Below, piece after piece: positions 1 to 5,918 of a stretch of DNA of 7,441 nucleotides. The stretch comes from Candidatus Woesearchaeota archaeon CG10_big_fil_rev_8_21_14_0_10_36_11. Lineage in GTDB: Archaea > Nanobdellota > Nanobdellia > Woesearchaeales > GW2011-AR9. Numbering within the stretch: position 1 is the stretch's first letter; every line of letters begins with the position of its first letter. Position numbers and translations under genes: made by a program. The stretch is taken from NCBI GenBank assembly GCA_002762845.1, contig PCYB01000071.1:1-7441 (forward strand). Direction: 5' to 3'. Under the pieces are notes generated by a model, which did not search any database, had not been told where the DNA came from, and saw nothing but the letters and a program-made list of their open reading frames with translations.

Positions 1-19
1 TAAATACGGTTCATTTTGA

Positions 20-427
20 ATGGTACAAATGGAAATGGAAACAATTCAACGGGCCAGTGTTCTTTCAAGAATGCATGATTATGTATTTGGAGTGGCAGAA
101 CTAATTCCGGTTCGATCTGTTCTTAAAGTGGCAGGGTTGGTTAGTGTTTTAGGTGTGGTAAAAGCAACGTTAGAATATGTTGGTGTGGATAAAGATACTC
201 TTGATTTACTTTTAATGCATGGACCAGCAATTGCTCAAGGGGCAGTTGGAGGAATTGGTGCTGTTCTTGCATCCCATATTGCTTTTACTGATGATGCAAC
301 AAAAAGAGAGAAGCAAGCGTTATTCTTTGGAACTGTGGCAGTTGGTCTTGTGGGGGGATATTCTTTAAGCCTTCTTGAAACAACATTAGGGTATGAAACT
401 GTCAACACAATTGCTACTTTATTTTAA
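20..427 (+). CDS. Small three-helix membrane protein of unknown function
   Basis: I do not recognise a family. The 135-residue product has a short polar N-terminus and then three hydrophobic stretches, at about residues 31-50, 67-88 and 98-118. The second and third are rich in Gly and Ala, including an AVGGIGAVLAS segment, as in tightly packed helices. This predicts an integral membrane protein with three spans and no obvious catalytic motif. The start is uncertain because ATG codons lie at 20, 29 and 35 and none has a Shine-Dalgarno sequence. An A/T-rich TAAATAC sits at the very edge of the window; if it is the end of a TATA box, the usual ~28 bp spacing would favour ATG 29. The 3' end overlaps the convergent regulator gene by nine bases. 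The codon periodicity and long open frame make a real gene likely; the function is open. Confidence 0.7.
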   Translation: MVQMEMETIQRASVLSRMHDYVFGVAELIPVRSVLKVAGLVSVLGVVKATLEYVGVDKDTLDLLLMHGPAIAQGAVGGIGAVLASHIAFTDDATKREKQALFFGTVAVGLVGGYSLSLLETTLGYETVNTIATLF

Positions 428-1060
428 TCGTAACTTTTTAATCTTACGATGTAATGTTTCAACACGGATGTCAACTTTTGCTGCCGCCTTTGCAACGTTA
501 CCCTGAGAATCTTGTAATGCTTTTGATAAGAACCGTTTTTCAAATTCGTTTTCTGCTTCTTTCCAGGTAAAATCTTTATGTGGGAGAAATTTTGCGATGT
601 TTCGAGATAACGTCGGAACGTCTTCATACATGCGTTCCATTTTCTGCGGATGAATTATTTCTTTATACTCTGCAAGCGTTGAACGAATTGTCTTATCGAT
701 TATGTCTTCTTCGGTATGTTTCATATGGACACGTACTTTATCAATACTAATGTTAAGTTTTTTAATTGTTCGATGAATACTTCGTCGATCAAGACCTAAT
801 ACCTTTGCCAATTCCGAAATATTACCAAGGTGCGCTCCCAATTCCTGTTTAATGAATTCTTTCTTGAATGATTTCTTGGCATCTTTAAAGTGCAAATTAA
901 ATGGGATATAAATGTCAAGGTGTGGATTTTGTAGTTTATCTGTAATATCGGACTCAATTTTGGGAATATTCACACCAAGATTCTTTTCCATCGTCTCTTC
1001 AAGAAGCGGCACGACTTTTCCTTTAATCGTTTCTTCAAGATCTTTTTTTTCTTTTTTCAT
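419..1060 (-). CDS. Transcriptional regulator with two Fis/NtrC-type helix-turn-helix units
   Basis: Probable DNA-binding regulator of 213 residues. It contains two copies of a Fis-like (HTH_8) unit. Copy one spans about residues 58-104, with LGNISELAKVLGLDRRSIHR and then TIKKL. Copy two spans about 166-213, with GNVAKAAAKVDIRVETLHRK and then IKKL. The copies align without gaps at a constant offset of 108 residues and share 14 of 45 positions, including Gly-Asn, the helix-2 Ala, His-Arg and IKKL. Each is preceded by a charged helix of the form (F/W)K(D/E)AxxxFxKxF. In bacteria this fold usually sits at the C-terminus of sigma-54 activators. Here there is no AAA+ or receiver domain, so sigma-54 activation is not implied. 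The start follows the stop of the upstream membrane-protein gene by 15 bases, suggesting co-transcription. No Shine-Dalgarno sequence is visible. The target genes and ligand are unknown. A covalent pair of HTH units could bind as an intramolecular dimer. Confidence 0.85.
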   Translation of the reverse strand: MKKEKKDLEETIKGKVVPLLEETMEKNLGVNIPKIESDITDKLQNPHLDIYIPFNLHFKDAKKSFKKEFIKQELGAHLGNISELAKVLGLDRRSIHRTIKKLNISIDKVRVHMKHTEEDIIDKTIRSTLAEYKEIIHPQKMERMYEDVPTLSRNIAKFLPHKDFTWKEAENEFEKRFLSKALQDSQGNVAKAAAKVDIRVETLHRKIKKLRLK

Positions 1061-1075
1061 TTTTGTAAATTATGT

Positions 1076-1462
1076 TCAGTTTATTTTTTTTAATAATGTA
1101 CCAAAAGGAAAACCATACAGGAATATAAGTGTAACGAGTAATAATTGAAATGTTTGGCTTGTATTGATAAAATATGGCACTGCAAATATGATATATGAAC
1201 CAATTTCTTTGTATTTAGTTTTAATTTTCAGTTTTAGAATAAAAAAAGCAACAGCAATACTAACCCAAACAAATAATATAACAAGGTTAACATTATACAA
1301 ATAATATCCAGTCAGGATAACAATTAATCCATACAAAACATGTTGCAGTAATATAAAATATTTCTTTCCACTATTTAACTCTTCAGGAGCAATACGTGCA
1401 AGAATGTATCCAAAGAGTATTCCAGTTATTGAGAATAGTAATGGGAGTAGAGATAATGACAT
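1076..1462 (-). CDS. Small polytopic membrane protein of unknown function
   Basis: The 128-residue product is almost wholly hydrophobic, with likely membrane spans at about residues 3-23, 37-55, 58-78 and 105-123 and a weaker one near 88-100. A conserved-looking cytoplasmic-loop candidate, IAPEELNSGKKYF, lies at residues 24-36. I associate a similar APEEL-x(2)-GKKYF loop with small membrane proteins of DPANN archaea, but that is memory and not a search. No transport or catalytic motif is visible. The ATG at 1462 lies about 28 bases from the centre of a TATA-like element (1486-1495), fitting a leaderless mRNA. The regulator gene follows after 15 bases, so this protein may be the membrane partner or the first target of that regulator. 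The C-terminus ends in a short Lys-rich tail. Confidence 0.75.
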   Translation of the reverse strand: MSLSLLPLLFSITGILFGYILARIAPEELNSGKKYFILLQHVLYGLIVILTGYYLYNVNLVILFVWVSIAVAFFILKLKIKTKYKEIGSYIIFAVPYFINTSQTFQLLLVTLIFLYGFPFGTLLKKIN

Positions 1463-1485
1463 TTTTATCCCAGTAAAGTTTTTAG

Positions 1486-1495
1486 GTATTTAAGG
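1486..1495 (-). promoter_or_regulatory. TATA-like box of the membrane protein and HTH regulator operon
   Basis: Read on the minus strand this is CCTTAAATAC, centred about 28 bases before the ATG at 1462. The spacing predicts transcription starting at or next to the start codon. The match is to the archaeal TATA consensus by eye only. Confidence 0.5.
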
Positions 1496-1556
1496 GTTTT
1501 TATTTCAAAAGAATTTTAATTTGTGTTCTTTGTAGTAATGCAATATTTCATAATTC

Positions 1557-2033
1557 TTGATGATATGGGCATGTTTTTGTTTCATTTCGTCAATGATGAT
1601 TATTAATGATGTCCAGGATTATTCATTAGATTTGGCTAGAGAAACAACTAGAGAAAAAAATCATTCAGATGTATTCAGTGATCTTAAAGAAAGAAAAATT
1701 ACTTGGCCAATTTTGTTTTATAATGATATTGATACTGTGCCATTTGGAAATTGCTGTTATAAAGAACATGATGCTTTTAGAGAAAAGTTGTGTAGAAGTG
1801 GTGTGATTAAAAGAAGTGTTCTTGAAGCAATGGCCTATAGTAAAATGGCAGTAAATTCTTTATCTCAATTTCCTGATAGTGATGCTAAAAGAAAGTTGAT
1901 TGATTCAGCAATTTCTATTTCCAAGTTAAGCAAATATGTTAAATTATTAGAAAGAAAGTATAATGTTAAGCTAATTTCATCCAAGGGAGACGTAAATCTA
2001 CGAGTTCAAGAAATAAAAACTGCAAAAAAATAA
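1557..2033 (+). CDS. N-terminally truncated polyprenyl synthetase-like protein, probable gene remnant
   Basis: The product resembles the C-terminal half of class 1 isoprenoid (polyprenyl diphosphate) synthases. NDVQD near residues 18-22 sits where the second Asp-rich motif (DDxxD) lies. It is followed by a Lys/Arg-rich stretch ending DLKERKITWPILF, matching the family's G-K-x-T-L-P-x-L region. The segment around residues 89-118, with AMAYSKMAVNSLSQFPDSDA, matches the terminal helices. The family normally has about 300 residues and a first DDxxD motif about 100 or more residues upstream of the second; that half is absent, and an in-frame stop lies at 1551-1553. The open start is TTG at 1557 or ATG at 1560, neither with a Shine-Dalgarno sequence or a TATA box at the usual distance. 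Arg is almost always AGA, unlike EF-1 alpha. It is probably inactive as a synthase, although 158 codons without a stop means either recent decay or a retained role. Confidence 0.6.
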   Translation: MMIWACFCFISSMMIINDVQDYSLDLARETTREKNHSDVFSDLKERKITWPILFYNDIDTVPFGNCCYKEHDAFREKLCRSGVIKRSVLEAMAYSKMAVNSLSQFPDSDAKRKLIDSAISISKLSKYVKLLERKYNVKLISSKGDVNLRVQEIKTAKK

Positions 2034-2045
2034 AGCACAATATCT

Positions 2046-3074
2046 TCACGAAAGTTCCTTCTTAAACTGTTCCAAAAACCTATCCCAATCCTCGACTTTT
2101 ATAACGGCACCGCACGCATTTTCATGACCACCACCATATCCATTAATTCCAACTAACGCTTTTTCTAATGCGGTTAATATTGGAAATTGTGCTCTTAAAC
2201 TACATTTCATTTCGCCAGACTTATTTCGTGAAATGATAATTACTTTTTTTGGGTATAATACTGTAAGTTCGTTTGCAAGGTTCGCCGTAAAAGACCATTG
2301 GTTTTCTGCATAATTAAAGAGAAGGATTTTACTTCGTGTCGCACATTTTTTTGCCTGTTCTAACAACTCCATATATTTCTCATTAAGTTTTTCAAACCGT
2401 TTGTATAAGTACCTTCCACGAGGCGTTTCCTGCTGAAGAATCTCGTCTGGAGATTTTACTTTTGATAAGATACTGACAGACTTTCGTACGTCAGATGTTG
2501 GTCCTTTAAGAAAAAAGAAAAACATTTTGATAAGGACACTAATAGGTTGCGTGAATATTGTTTTTGGCAAGTCAGTTTTTTTTTGTATCAGTTGTGGATA
2601 CATTTTTCTATATTCGTCGATAAAATCTGGCATTGCATAGTCTCCTAAGACACCAATTCCAGCAATCCAAAAATCTTCCTCTCGCTGCGAAATTTGCCAT
2701 GCCATACGTGTTGTAGGAATATACGCATTAGGATTATCAATACGTGGATTAAAATAATGAACATTTTCTCGTTGTAGTGGTTGATGGTGGTCTATCCAGA
2801 ATATTGGGCGTTTTACAGCATCAATAAATTCTTGGTCAATAATGGGGACGTCAAGCACAAAAATCTTGTCTGGGTTAAGTTCTTCAACCTTTCGAAAAAG
2901 TCGCATGTCCAATTTTGGTGATGTTTTAAGGATTACACCCTTTCCTTCCCTATGTATCCTGTACAATAAAAGAAATGATGAAATGCCGTCGGCATCATCA
3001 TCATAAAAAAACAATGGATTTTTAGCTGTTGCAAGCTCTTCTCGAATGAATTTGACTTGTTTTTCAGTTAACAT
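2046..3074 (-). CDS. DHH/DHHA1-family phosphoesterase (RecJ-like single-strand exonuclease or nanoRNase type)
   Basis: Predicted metal-dependent phosphodiesterase of 342 residues. The DHH domain motifs appear in order: YDDDADG at 24-30 (motif I), LDVP at 74-77 (motif II), IDHHQPL at 94-100 (motif III) and GVLGDYAM at 141-148 (motif IV). These supply Asp and His ligands for two Mn or Mg ions. The C-terminal DHHA1 domain carries CSLRAQ at 291-296 and the substrate-binding glycine motif GYGGGHENACG at 312-322. The family includes RecJ, archaeal GAN/RecJ-like nucleases and oligoribonuclease-like NrnA. I cannot tell exonuclease on DNA or RNA from nanoRNase activity. The length fits archaeal RecJ-like proteins without extra domains. 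The ATG at 3074 lies about 28 bases from a TATA-like element, so the mRNA is probably leaderless. The gene diverges from EF-1 alpha and its stop is 12 bases from the convergent polyprenyl-synthetase remnant. Confidence 0.9.
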   Translation of the reverse strand: MLTEKQVKFIREELATAKNPLFFYDDDADGISSFLLLYRIHREGKGVILKTSPKLDMRLFRKVEELNPDKIFVLDVPIIDQEFIDAVKRPIFWIDHHQPLQRENVHYFNPRIDNPNAYIPTTRMAWQISQREEDFWIAGIGVLGDYAMPDFIDEYRKMYPQLIQKKTDLPKTIFTQPISVLIKMFFFFLKGPTSDVRKSVSILSKVKSPDEILQQETPRGRYLYKRFEKLNEKYMELLEQAKKCATRSKILLFNYAENQWSFTANLANELTVLYPKKVIIISRNKSGEMKCSLRAQFPILTALEKALVGINGYGGGHENACGAVIKVEDWDRFLEQFKKELS

Positions 3075-3097
3075 GGATATGAAAGGATTTTTTGGCT

Positions 3098-3107
3098 GTT
3101 TTTAAAG
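3098..3107 (-). promoter_or_regulatory. TATA-like box of the DHH phosphoesterase gene
   Basis: The minus-strand sequence is CTTTAAAAAC, centred about 28 bases before the ATG at 3074. This geometry leaves no room for a leader, and no Shine-Dalgarno sequence is present before the ATG. Confidence 0.5.
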
Positions 3108-3178
3108 GTTAGTGTTTGTTTTTGTTTTTGTTGTTTTTCTGTCATGGCGGGAGAGTACGTTTACTCAATTTCCGAAAT

Positions 3179-3188
3179 CTTTATAAAT
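3179..3188 (+). promoter_or_regulatory. TATA box of the EF-1 alpha gene
   Basis: CTTTATAAAT is an excellent archaeal TATA box. The same ten bases occur before uS10 (4621) and secE (7181). Transcription is expected to start near 3210, giving a leader of about 30 bases. This rules out the upstream in-frame ATG at 3187, which overlaps the box itself. Confidence 0.75.
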
Positions 3189-3229
3189 GAAACATATCCC
3201 TGACTATTTATTACAATTAATGTGCAAAC

Positions 3230-3234
3230 GGAGG
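3230..3234 (+). promoter_or_regulatory. Shine-Dalgarno sequence deciding the EF-1 alpha start
   Basis: GGAGG lies six bases before the ATG at 3241. It fixes the start at MAKQKEHINL, where homology to EF-1 alpha also begins, and not at the in-frame ATG 54 bases upstream. Confidence 0.85.
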
Positions 3235-3240
3235 ACAAAA

Positions 3241-4533
3241 ATGGCAAAACAAAAAGAACATATTAACTTAGTATTTATCGGTCACGTAGATCACGGTAAA
3301 TCAACGAGTGTAGGTAGATTGCTTTTTGATTCAGGCAATATTGATGAACAGGCTATGCGAAAACTGAAAGAAAAGGCTGAACAGCTTGGAAAGTCAGGAT
3401 TTGAGTTCGCGTTCGTAATGGATAACCTTAAAGAAGAGCAGGAACGGGGAGTTACAATTGACCTTGCTCACAAACGGTTTGATACAGACAAATATTACTT
3501 TACAATAATTGACGCACCTGGTCACAGAGACTTTATTAAAAACATGATTACGGGCGCATCACAAGCAGATTGTGCTGTTTTAGTAGTTGCTGCAAACGAC
3601 GGTGTTAACGCACAAACAATTGAACATTTAAAATTGTCAAAGATTTTTGGTGTTGGTCAATTAATCGTTGCAGTGAACAAGATGGACATTTCTGGTGTTG
3701 ACTATTCTGAAAAACGGTACAATGACGTTGTTGAAGAAGTAAAAAAACATGCAAAACAAGCAGGATGGAAAGTTGATGCTATTCGGTTCTTACCAATGGC
3801 AGCTCTTGTAGGCGGTAATATCGTGAAGAAATCCGATAAGATGACATGGTGGACTGGTGATACATTACTTCAAGCATTAGATAAGTTTGACGTACCTCAA
3901 AAACCAACAGAATTACCATTACGACTTCCAATTCAGGACGTATATAACATTACTGGTATTGGCGTTGTTCCTGTTGGACGAGTAGAAACCGGTGTTATGA
4001 AAATTGGTGATAAAGTTACTGTTGTTCCAGGACGGGAAGGAAAAGGTGTCAGTGGTGACGTTAAAACTATTGAAATGCATCATGAACAAGTACAACAAGC
4101 TGGACCTGGTGACAATATTGGGTTTAACGTGCGTGGTATTGGAAAGAAAGACATTGCACGTGGCGACGTACTAGGGAAGTCTGATAATGTACCTACAGTC
4201 GCAACAGAATTTACTGCGCAGGTTGTTATCATGAGTCATCCTAGTGTTGTAACTGTTGGATACACGCCTGTGTTCCACATTCATACTGCACAAATTGCAT
4301 GCCAATTTGTTGAGATCTTGAAAAAACTTGATCCTGCAACAGGTAATGAAGTGACAGAAAATAAAGATATCTTACGAAATGGTGATGCAGCAATTGTAAG
4401 ACTGAGACCTGTTCAACCATTAGTTATCGAAAAAAACAGTGAAATACCACAAATGTCACGGTTTGCTATTCGAGACTCAGGTGTTACTGTCGCAGCTGGT
4501 ATGTGTATGGACCTTGTGAAGAAAACATTATAA
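3241..4533 (+). CDS. tuf: Translation elongation factor EF-1 alpha (aEF1A)
   Basis: GTPase of 430 residues that brings aminoacyl-tRNA to the ribosomal A site; the length is normal for archaea. The G domain shows G1 GHVDHGKST at 14-22, the switch I motif ERGVTIDLAHKRF at 68-80, G3 DAPGHRDF at 91-98 and G4 NKMD at 146-149. Domain II follows from about 225, with YNITGIGVVPVGRVETGVMK, and domain III from about 320, ending in RDSGVTVAAGMCMDL. The G5 segment reads PMAALVGGN (185-193), where archaeal homologs usually have S-A and G-D-N. The start is set by GGAGG six bases upstream; an in-frame ATG at 3187 lies within the promoter. uS10 follows after 141 bases, keeping the archaeal tuf-rps10 order, but with its own promoter and an intervening terminator. 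Arg codons are mostly CGN, in contrast to the AGA-rich accessory genes, which fits high expression. Confidence 0.98.
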   Translation: MAKQKEHINLVFIGHVDHGKSTSVGRLLFDSGNIDEQAMRKLKEKAEQLGKSGFEFAFVMDNLKEEQERGVTIDLAHKRFDTDKYYFTIIDAPGHRDFIKNMITGASQADCAVLVVAANDGVNAQTIEHLKLSKIFGVGQLIVAVNKMDISGVDYSEKRYNDVVEEVKKHAKQAGWKVDAIRFLPMAALVGGNIVKKSDKMTWWTGDTLLQALDKFDVPQKPTELPLRLPIQDVYNITGIGVVPVGRVETGVMKIGDKVTVVPGREGKGVSGDVKTIEMHHEQVQQAGPGDNIGFNVRGIGKKDIARGDVLGKSDNVPTVATEFTAQVVIMSHPSVVTVGYTPVFHIHTAQIACQFVEILKKLDPATGNEVTENKDILRNGDAAIVRLRPVQPLVIEKNSEIPQMSRFAIRDSGVTVAAGMCMDLVKKTL

Positions 4534-4541
4534 GTTCCTTA

Positions 4542-4588
4542 CTTTTTTTCTTATTCTTATTTCATTCTTTTGTTCTTTTTTAACTTTT
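4542..4588 (+). terminator. Pyrimidine-rich archaeal terminator after EF-1 alpha
   Basis: Directly after the EF-1 alpha stop lies a series of T runs interrupted by single C, A or G bases, including CTTTTTTT and GTTCTTTTTT. There is no clear hairpin. Archaeal termination commonly uses such U-rich tracts, and a fresh TATA box follows at 4621. Confidence 0.65.
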
Positions 4589-4620
4589 AGAAGAAATAAT
4601 GTACTAATCAGAACAACAAA

Positions 4621-4630
4621 CTTTATAAAT
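4621..4630 (+). promoter_or_regulatory. TATA box of the uS10 gene
   Basis: CTTTATAAAT is identical to the EF-1 alpha and secE boxes. Initiation is expected near 4652. This gives a leader of roughly 20 bases to ATG 4675, or roughly 37 bases to ATG 4690. Confidence 0.75.
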
Positions 4631-4674
4631 AAACATCATTCCAAGACAGTAAACCATAGTAAACGTAGATTATT

Positions 4675-5004
4675 ATGGGACTTTATGAAATGGTACAACG
4701 AGCGCGGATAAAATTAGCAAGTACAGAAATCGATAAGCTGAACCAGATTTGCAGGGATATCAAAGAGATTGCAGACAAAACTGGTGTTCAACTTCGTGGT
4801 CCTATTCCTTTACCTACAAAGAAATTAAAGGTGACAACACGAAAATCTCCTGATGGTGAGGGTAAAGCGTCCTGGGAACGGTACGAAATGCGTATCCATA
4901 AACGACTTATTGATGTTGGGGCTGATGAAAGAACGTTACGACTTGTAATGAGGGTTCCTATCCCCGAAGGATTGAATATAGAAATAGAAATGGTTGATGT
5001 TTAG
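4675..5004 (+). CDS. rps10: Ribosomal protein uS10 (archaeal S10)
   Basis: Small-subunit ribosomal protein, located in the 30S head. Diagnostic stretches are RIKLASTEIDKLNQIC at 11-26, the GPIPLPTKKL loop at 42-51, TRKSPDGEGKASWERYEMRI at 55-74 followed by HKRLID, and the C-terminal PEGLNIEIEM. The 109-residue reading from ATG 4675 is slightly longer than archaeal homologs of about 102. The ATG at 4690 would give MVQRARIKL and 104 residues, closer to the usual M-x-x-A-R-I beginning. Neither ATG has a convincing Shine-Dalgarno sequence, so the start is unresolved; I list the longer form. The gene follows EF-1 alpha, as in many archaea, but has its own TATA box. The rest of the str-type cluster (S12, S7, EF-2) is not adjacent. 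Confidence 0.95.
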   Translation: MGLYEMVQRARIKLASTEIDKLNQICRDIKEIADKTGVQLRGPIPLPTKKLKVTTRKSPDGEGKASWERYEMRIHKRLIDVGADERTLRLVMRVPIPEGLNIEIEMVDV

Positions 5005-5020
5005 AATTCTTAGAATTATT

Positions 5021-5785
5021 TTAATTAATGTCTTTTACATTAAGGGTCCCATCTTGAACAGCTTGATTGTATAAATAATCTAATTTTAATCCGAATGTTG
5101 GAGTGTCATAGATTCTTGATGTTTCTAATAACCTTGTATAAACGCCACTTTTGTCTTGAACATCATCAATTGCTAATAGCTTTCCAATTCCAAATGCATT
5201 TTTTACAAAAGAAACTGGAGCATTTGCTTCAGCAATTACTTTTAATGAGTTATCATAAAATAATCCTTGATCAATTTCTTCAATCTGAGGTACAGTTTCT
5301 AGTAAATCAAGCATAAGACTTAAATTTATATCTAATCTTAACAAATTTCTGATATCATTCAAATCTTTGTCTCTAAGAACCTTAATACCATATCTTGTCG
5401 GTTGGCTTGGATCACCAGAACTACAAAATGATGTTAATTTCATAACGATAAGAGCTTCTGGACATAGGTAGCTAACTTCTTCGCCCGTTTCATATAATTT
5501 AGTTCTCGTTGCTTTCATTCTTAGATTCACGTTAGAAAGATCTAAAGAGTCAAAAACATTGTCTGGAAATGCTGAATCAACTCTTACTCCTGAATCCATT
5601 TGATAATCAAACATTTTTCTACCTGCAGCTTCTCTGTCTAGAACAATAACATCAATATCGTCAGTATTTCGTGCGACATCTGTTGCTAAATATACTGCTA
5701 AGCCACCTACTAAGATCAATTCGTCTTTAGAATAACATGAAGCTAATCCTTTTATCCTTTCATCCAAAGTTTCTGCACACGTCAT
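5021..5785 (-). CDS. Orphan nucleotidyltransferase-fold protein (AbiEii/DUF6036-like)
   Basis: The 254-residue product matches the nucleotidyltransferase-superfamily pattern. LILVGGLAVYLATDVARNTD covers 23-42 and DIDVIV 43-48: the Gly-Gly of the hG[GS] motif and the paired Asp residues D43 and D45 that bind metal and NTP. A possible third Asp is D70 in VRVD. The later segment CPEALIVMKLTSF (108-120), then RDKDLNDIRNLL (138-149), matches the Lys and KDxxDI motifs of AbiEii and DUF6036 proteins, many of which act as toxins or in phage defence. The role here is unknown. No AbiEi-like or HEPN partner gene lies on either side. A TTG-initiated reading could begin at 5806, but ATG 5785 lies about 28 bases from a strong TATA box and I chose it as a leaderless start. 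Arg codons are nearly all AGA or AGG, suggesting a separate origin from the ribosomal genes. The stop is 16 bases from the uS10 stop, convergent. Confidence 0.8.
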   Translation of the reverse strand: MTCAETLDERIKGLASCYSKDELILVGGLAVYLATDVARNTDDIDVIVLDREAAGRKMFDYQMDSGVRVDSAFPDNVFDSLDLSNVNLRMKATRTKLYETGEEVSYLCPEALIVMKLTSFCSSGDPSQPTRYGIKVLRDKDLNDIRNLLRLDINLSLMLDLLETVPQIEEIDQGLFYDNSLKVIAEANAPVSFVKNAFGIGKLLAIDDVQDKSGVYTRLLETSRIYDTPTFGLKLDYLYNQAVQDGTLNVKDIN

Positions 5786-5806
5786 AATGTTAATTATACA
5801 CTCCAA

Positions 5807-5818
5807 TATTTATAAATC
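5807..5818 (-). promoter_or_regulatory. TATA box of the nucleotidyltransferase gene
   Basis: The minus strand reads GATTTATAAATA, centred about 28 bases before ATG 5785. This favours that ATG as a leaderless start over the TTG at 5806, which would lie upstream of the predicted transcription start. Confidence 0.65.
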
Positions 5819-5873
5819 TTTCTACGATAACTACTACTAAATGGTTACATAAACTTGGATCTTTTCCACACAT

Positions 5874-5882
5874 ATTAAATAC
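5874..5882 (+). promoter_or_regulatory. TATA-like box of the EF-like gene
   Basis: ATTAAATAC lies about 41 bases before ATG 5919. It predicts transcription from around 5903 and a short leader of about 16 bases that still contains the Shine-Dalgarno sequence. The match to consensus is moderate. Confidence 0.4.
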
Positions 5883-5906
5883 TTCAATATCATTCCTTTC
5901 TAGAAA

Positions 5907-5913
5907 GAGGTGA
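5907..5913 (+). promoter_or_regulatory. Shine-Dalgarno sequence deciding the EF-like gene start
   Basis: GAGGTGA lies five bases before ATG 5919. A GTG inside this motif opens the same frame three codons earlier and could be mistaken for the start. The same seven bases with the same five-base spacer precede the membrane-protein gene starting at 6428. Confidence 0.8.
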
Positions 5914-5918
5914 TTCAT

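Noticed and set aside
424..627. A 67-codon minus-strand open frame.
   Set aside because: It lies entirely inside the double-HTH regulator gene in another frame and has no recognisable protein character.
912..1148. A 78-codon plus-strand open frame rich in Ser and Phe.
   Set aside because: It is the antisense shadow of the Lys- and Glu-rich regulator N-terminus and runs into the membrane-protein gene.
3153..3166. Inverted repeat GAGTA-CGTT-TACTC upstream of the EF-1 alpha TATA box, considered as an operator.
   Set aside because: The arms are only five bases and no second copy was seen; chance is likely.
3187..3240. An 18-codon N-terminal extension of EF-1 alpha from ATG 3187.
   Set aside because: That ATG overlaps the TATA box and lies upstream of the predicted transcription start; GGAGG before ATG 3241 and homology both fix the later start.
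5095..5316. A 73-codon plus-strand open frame.
   Set aside because: It is antisense to the nucleotidyltransferase gene, with a biased Leu/His/Gln composition and no start signals.
5786..5806. A seven-codon extension of the nucleotidyltransferase from TTG 5806.
   Set aside because: It would begin upstream of the transcription start predicted from the TATA box at 5807-5818; ATG 5785 has the standard spacing.
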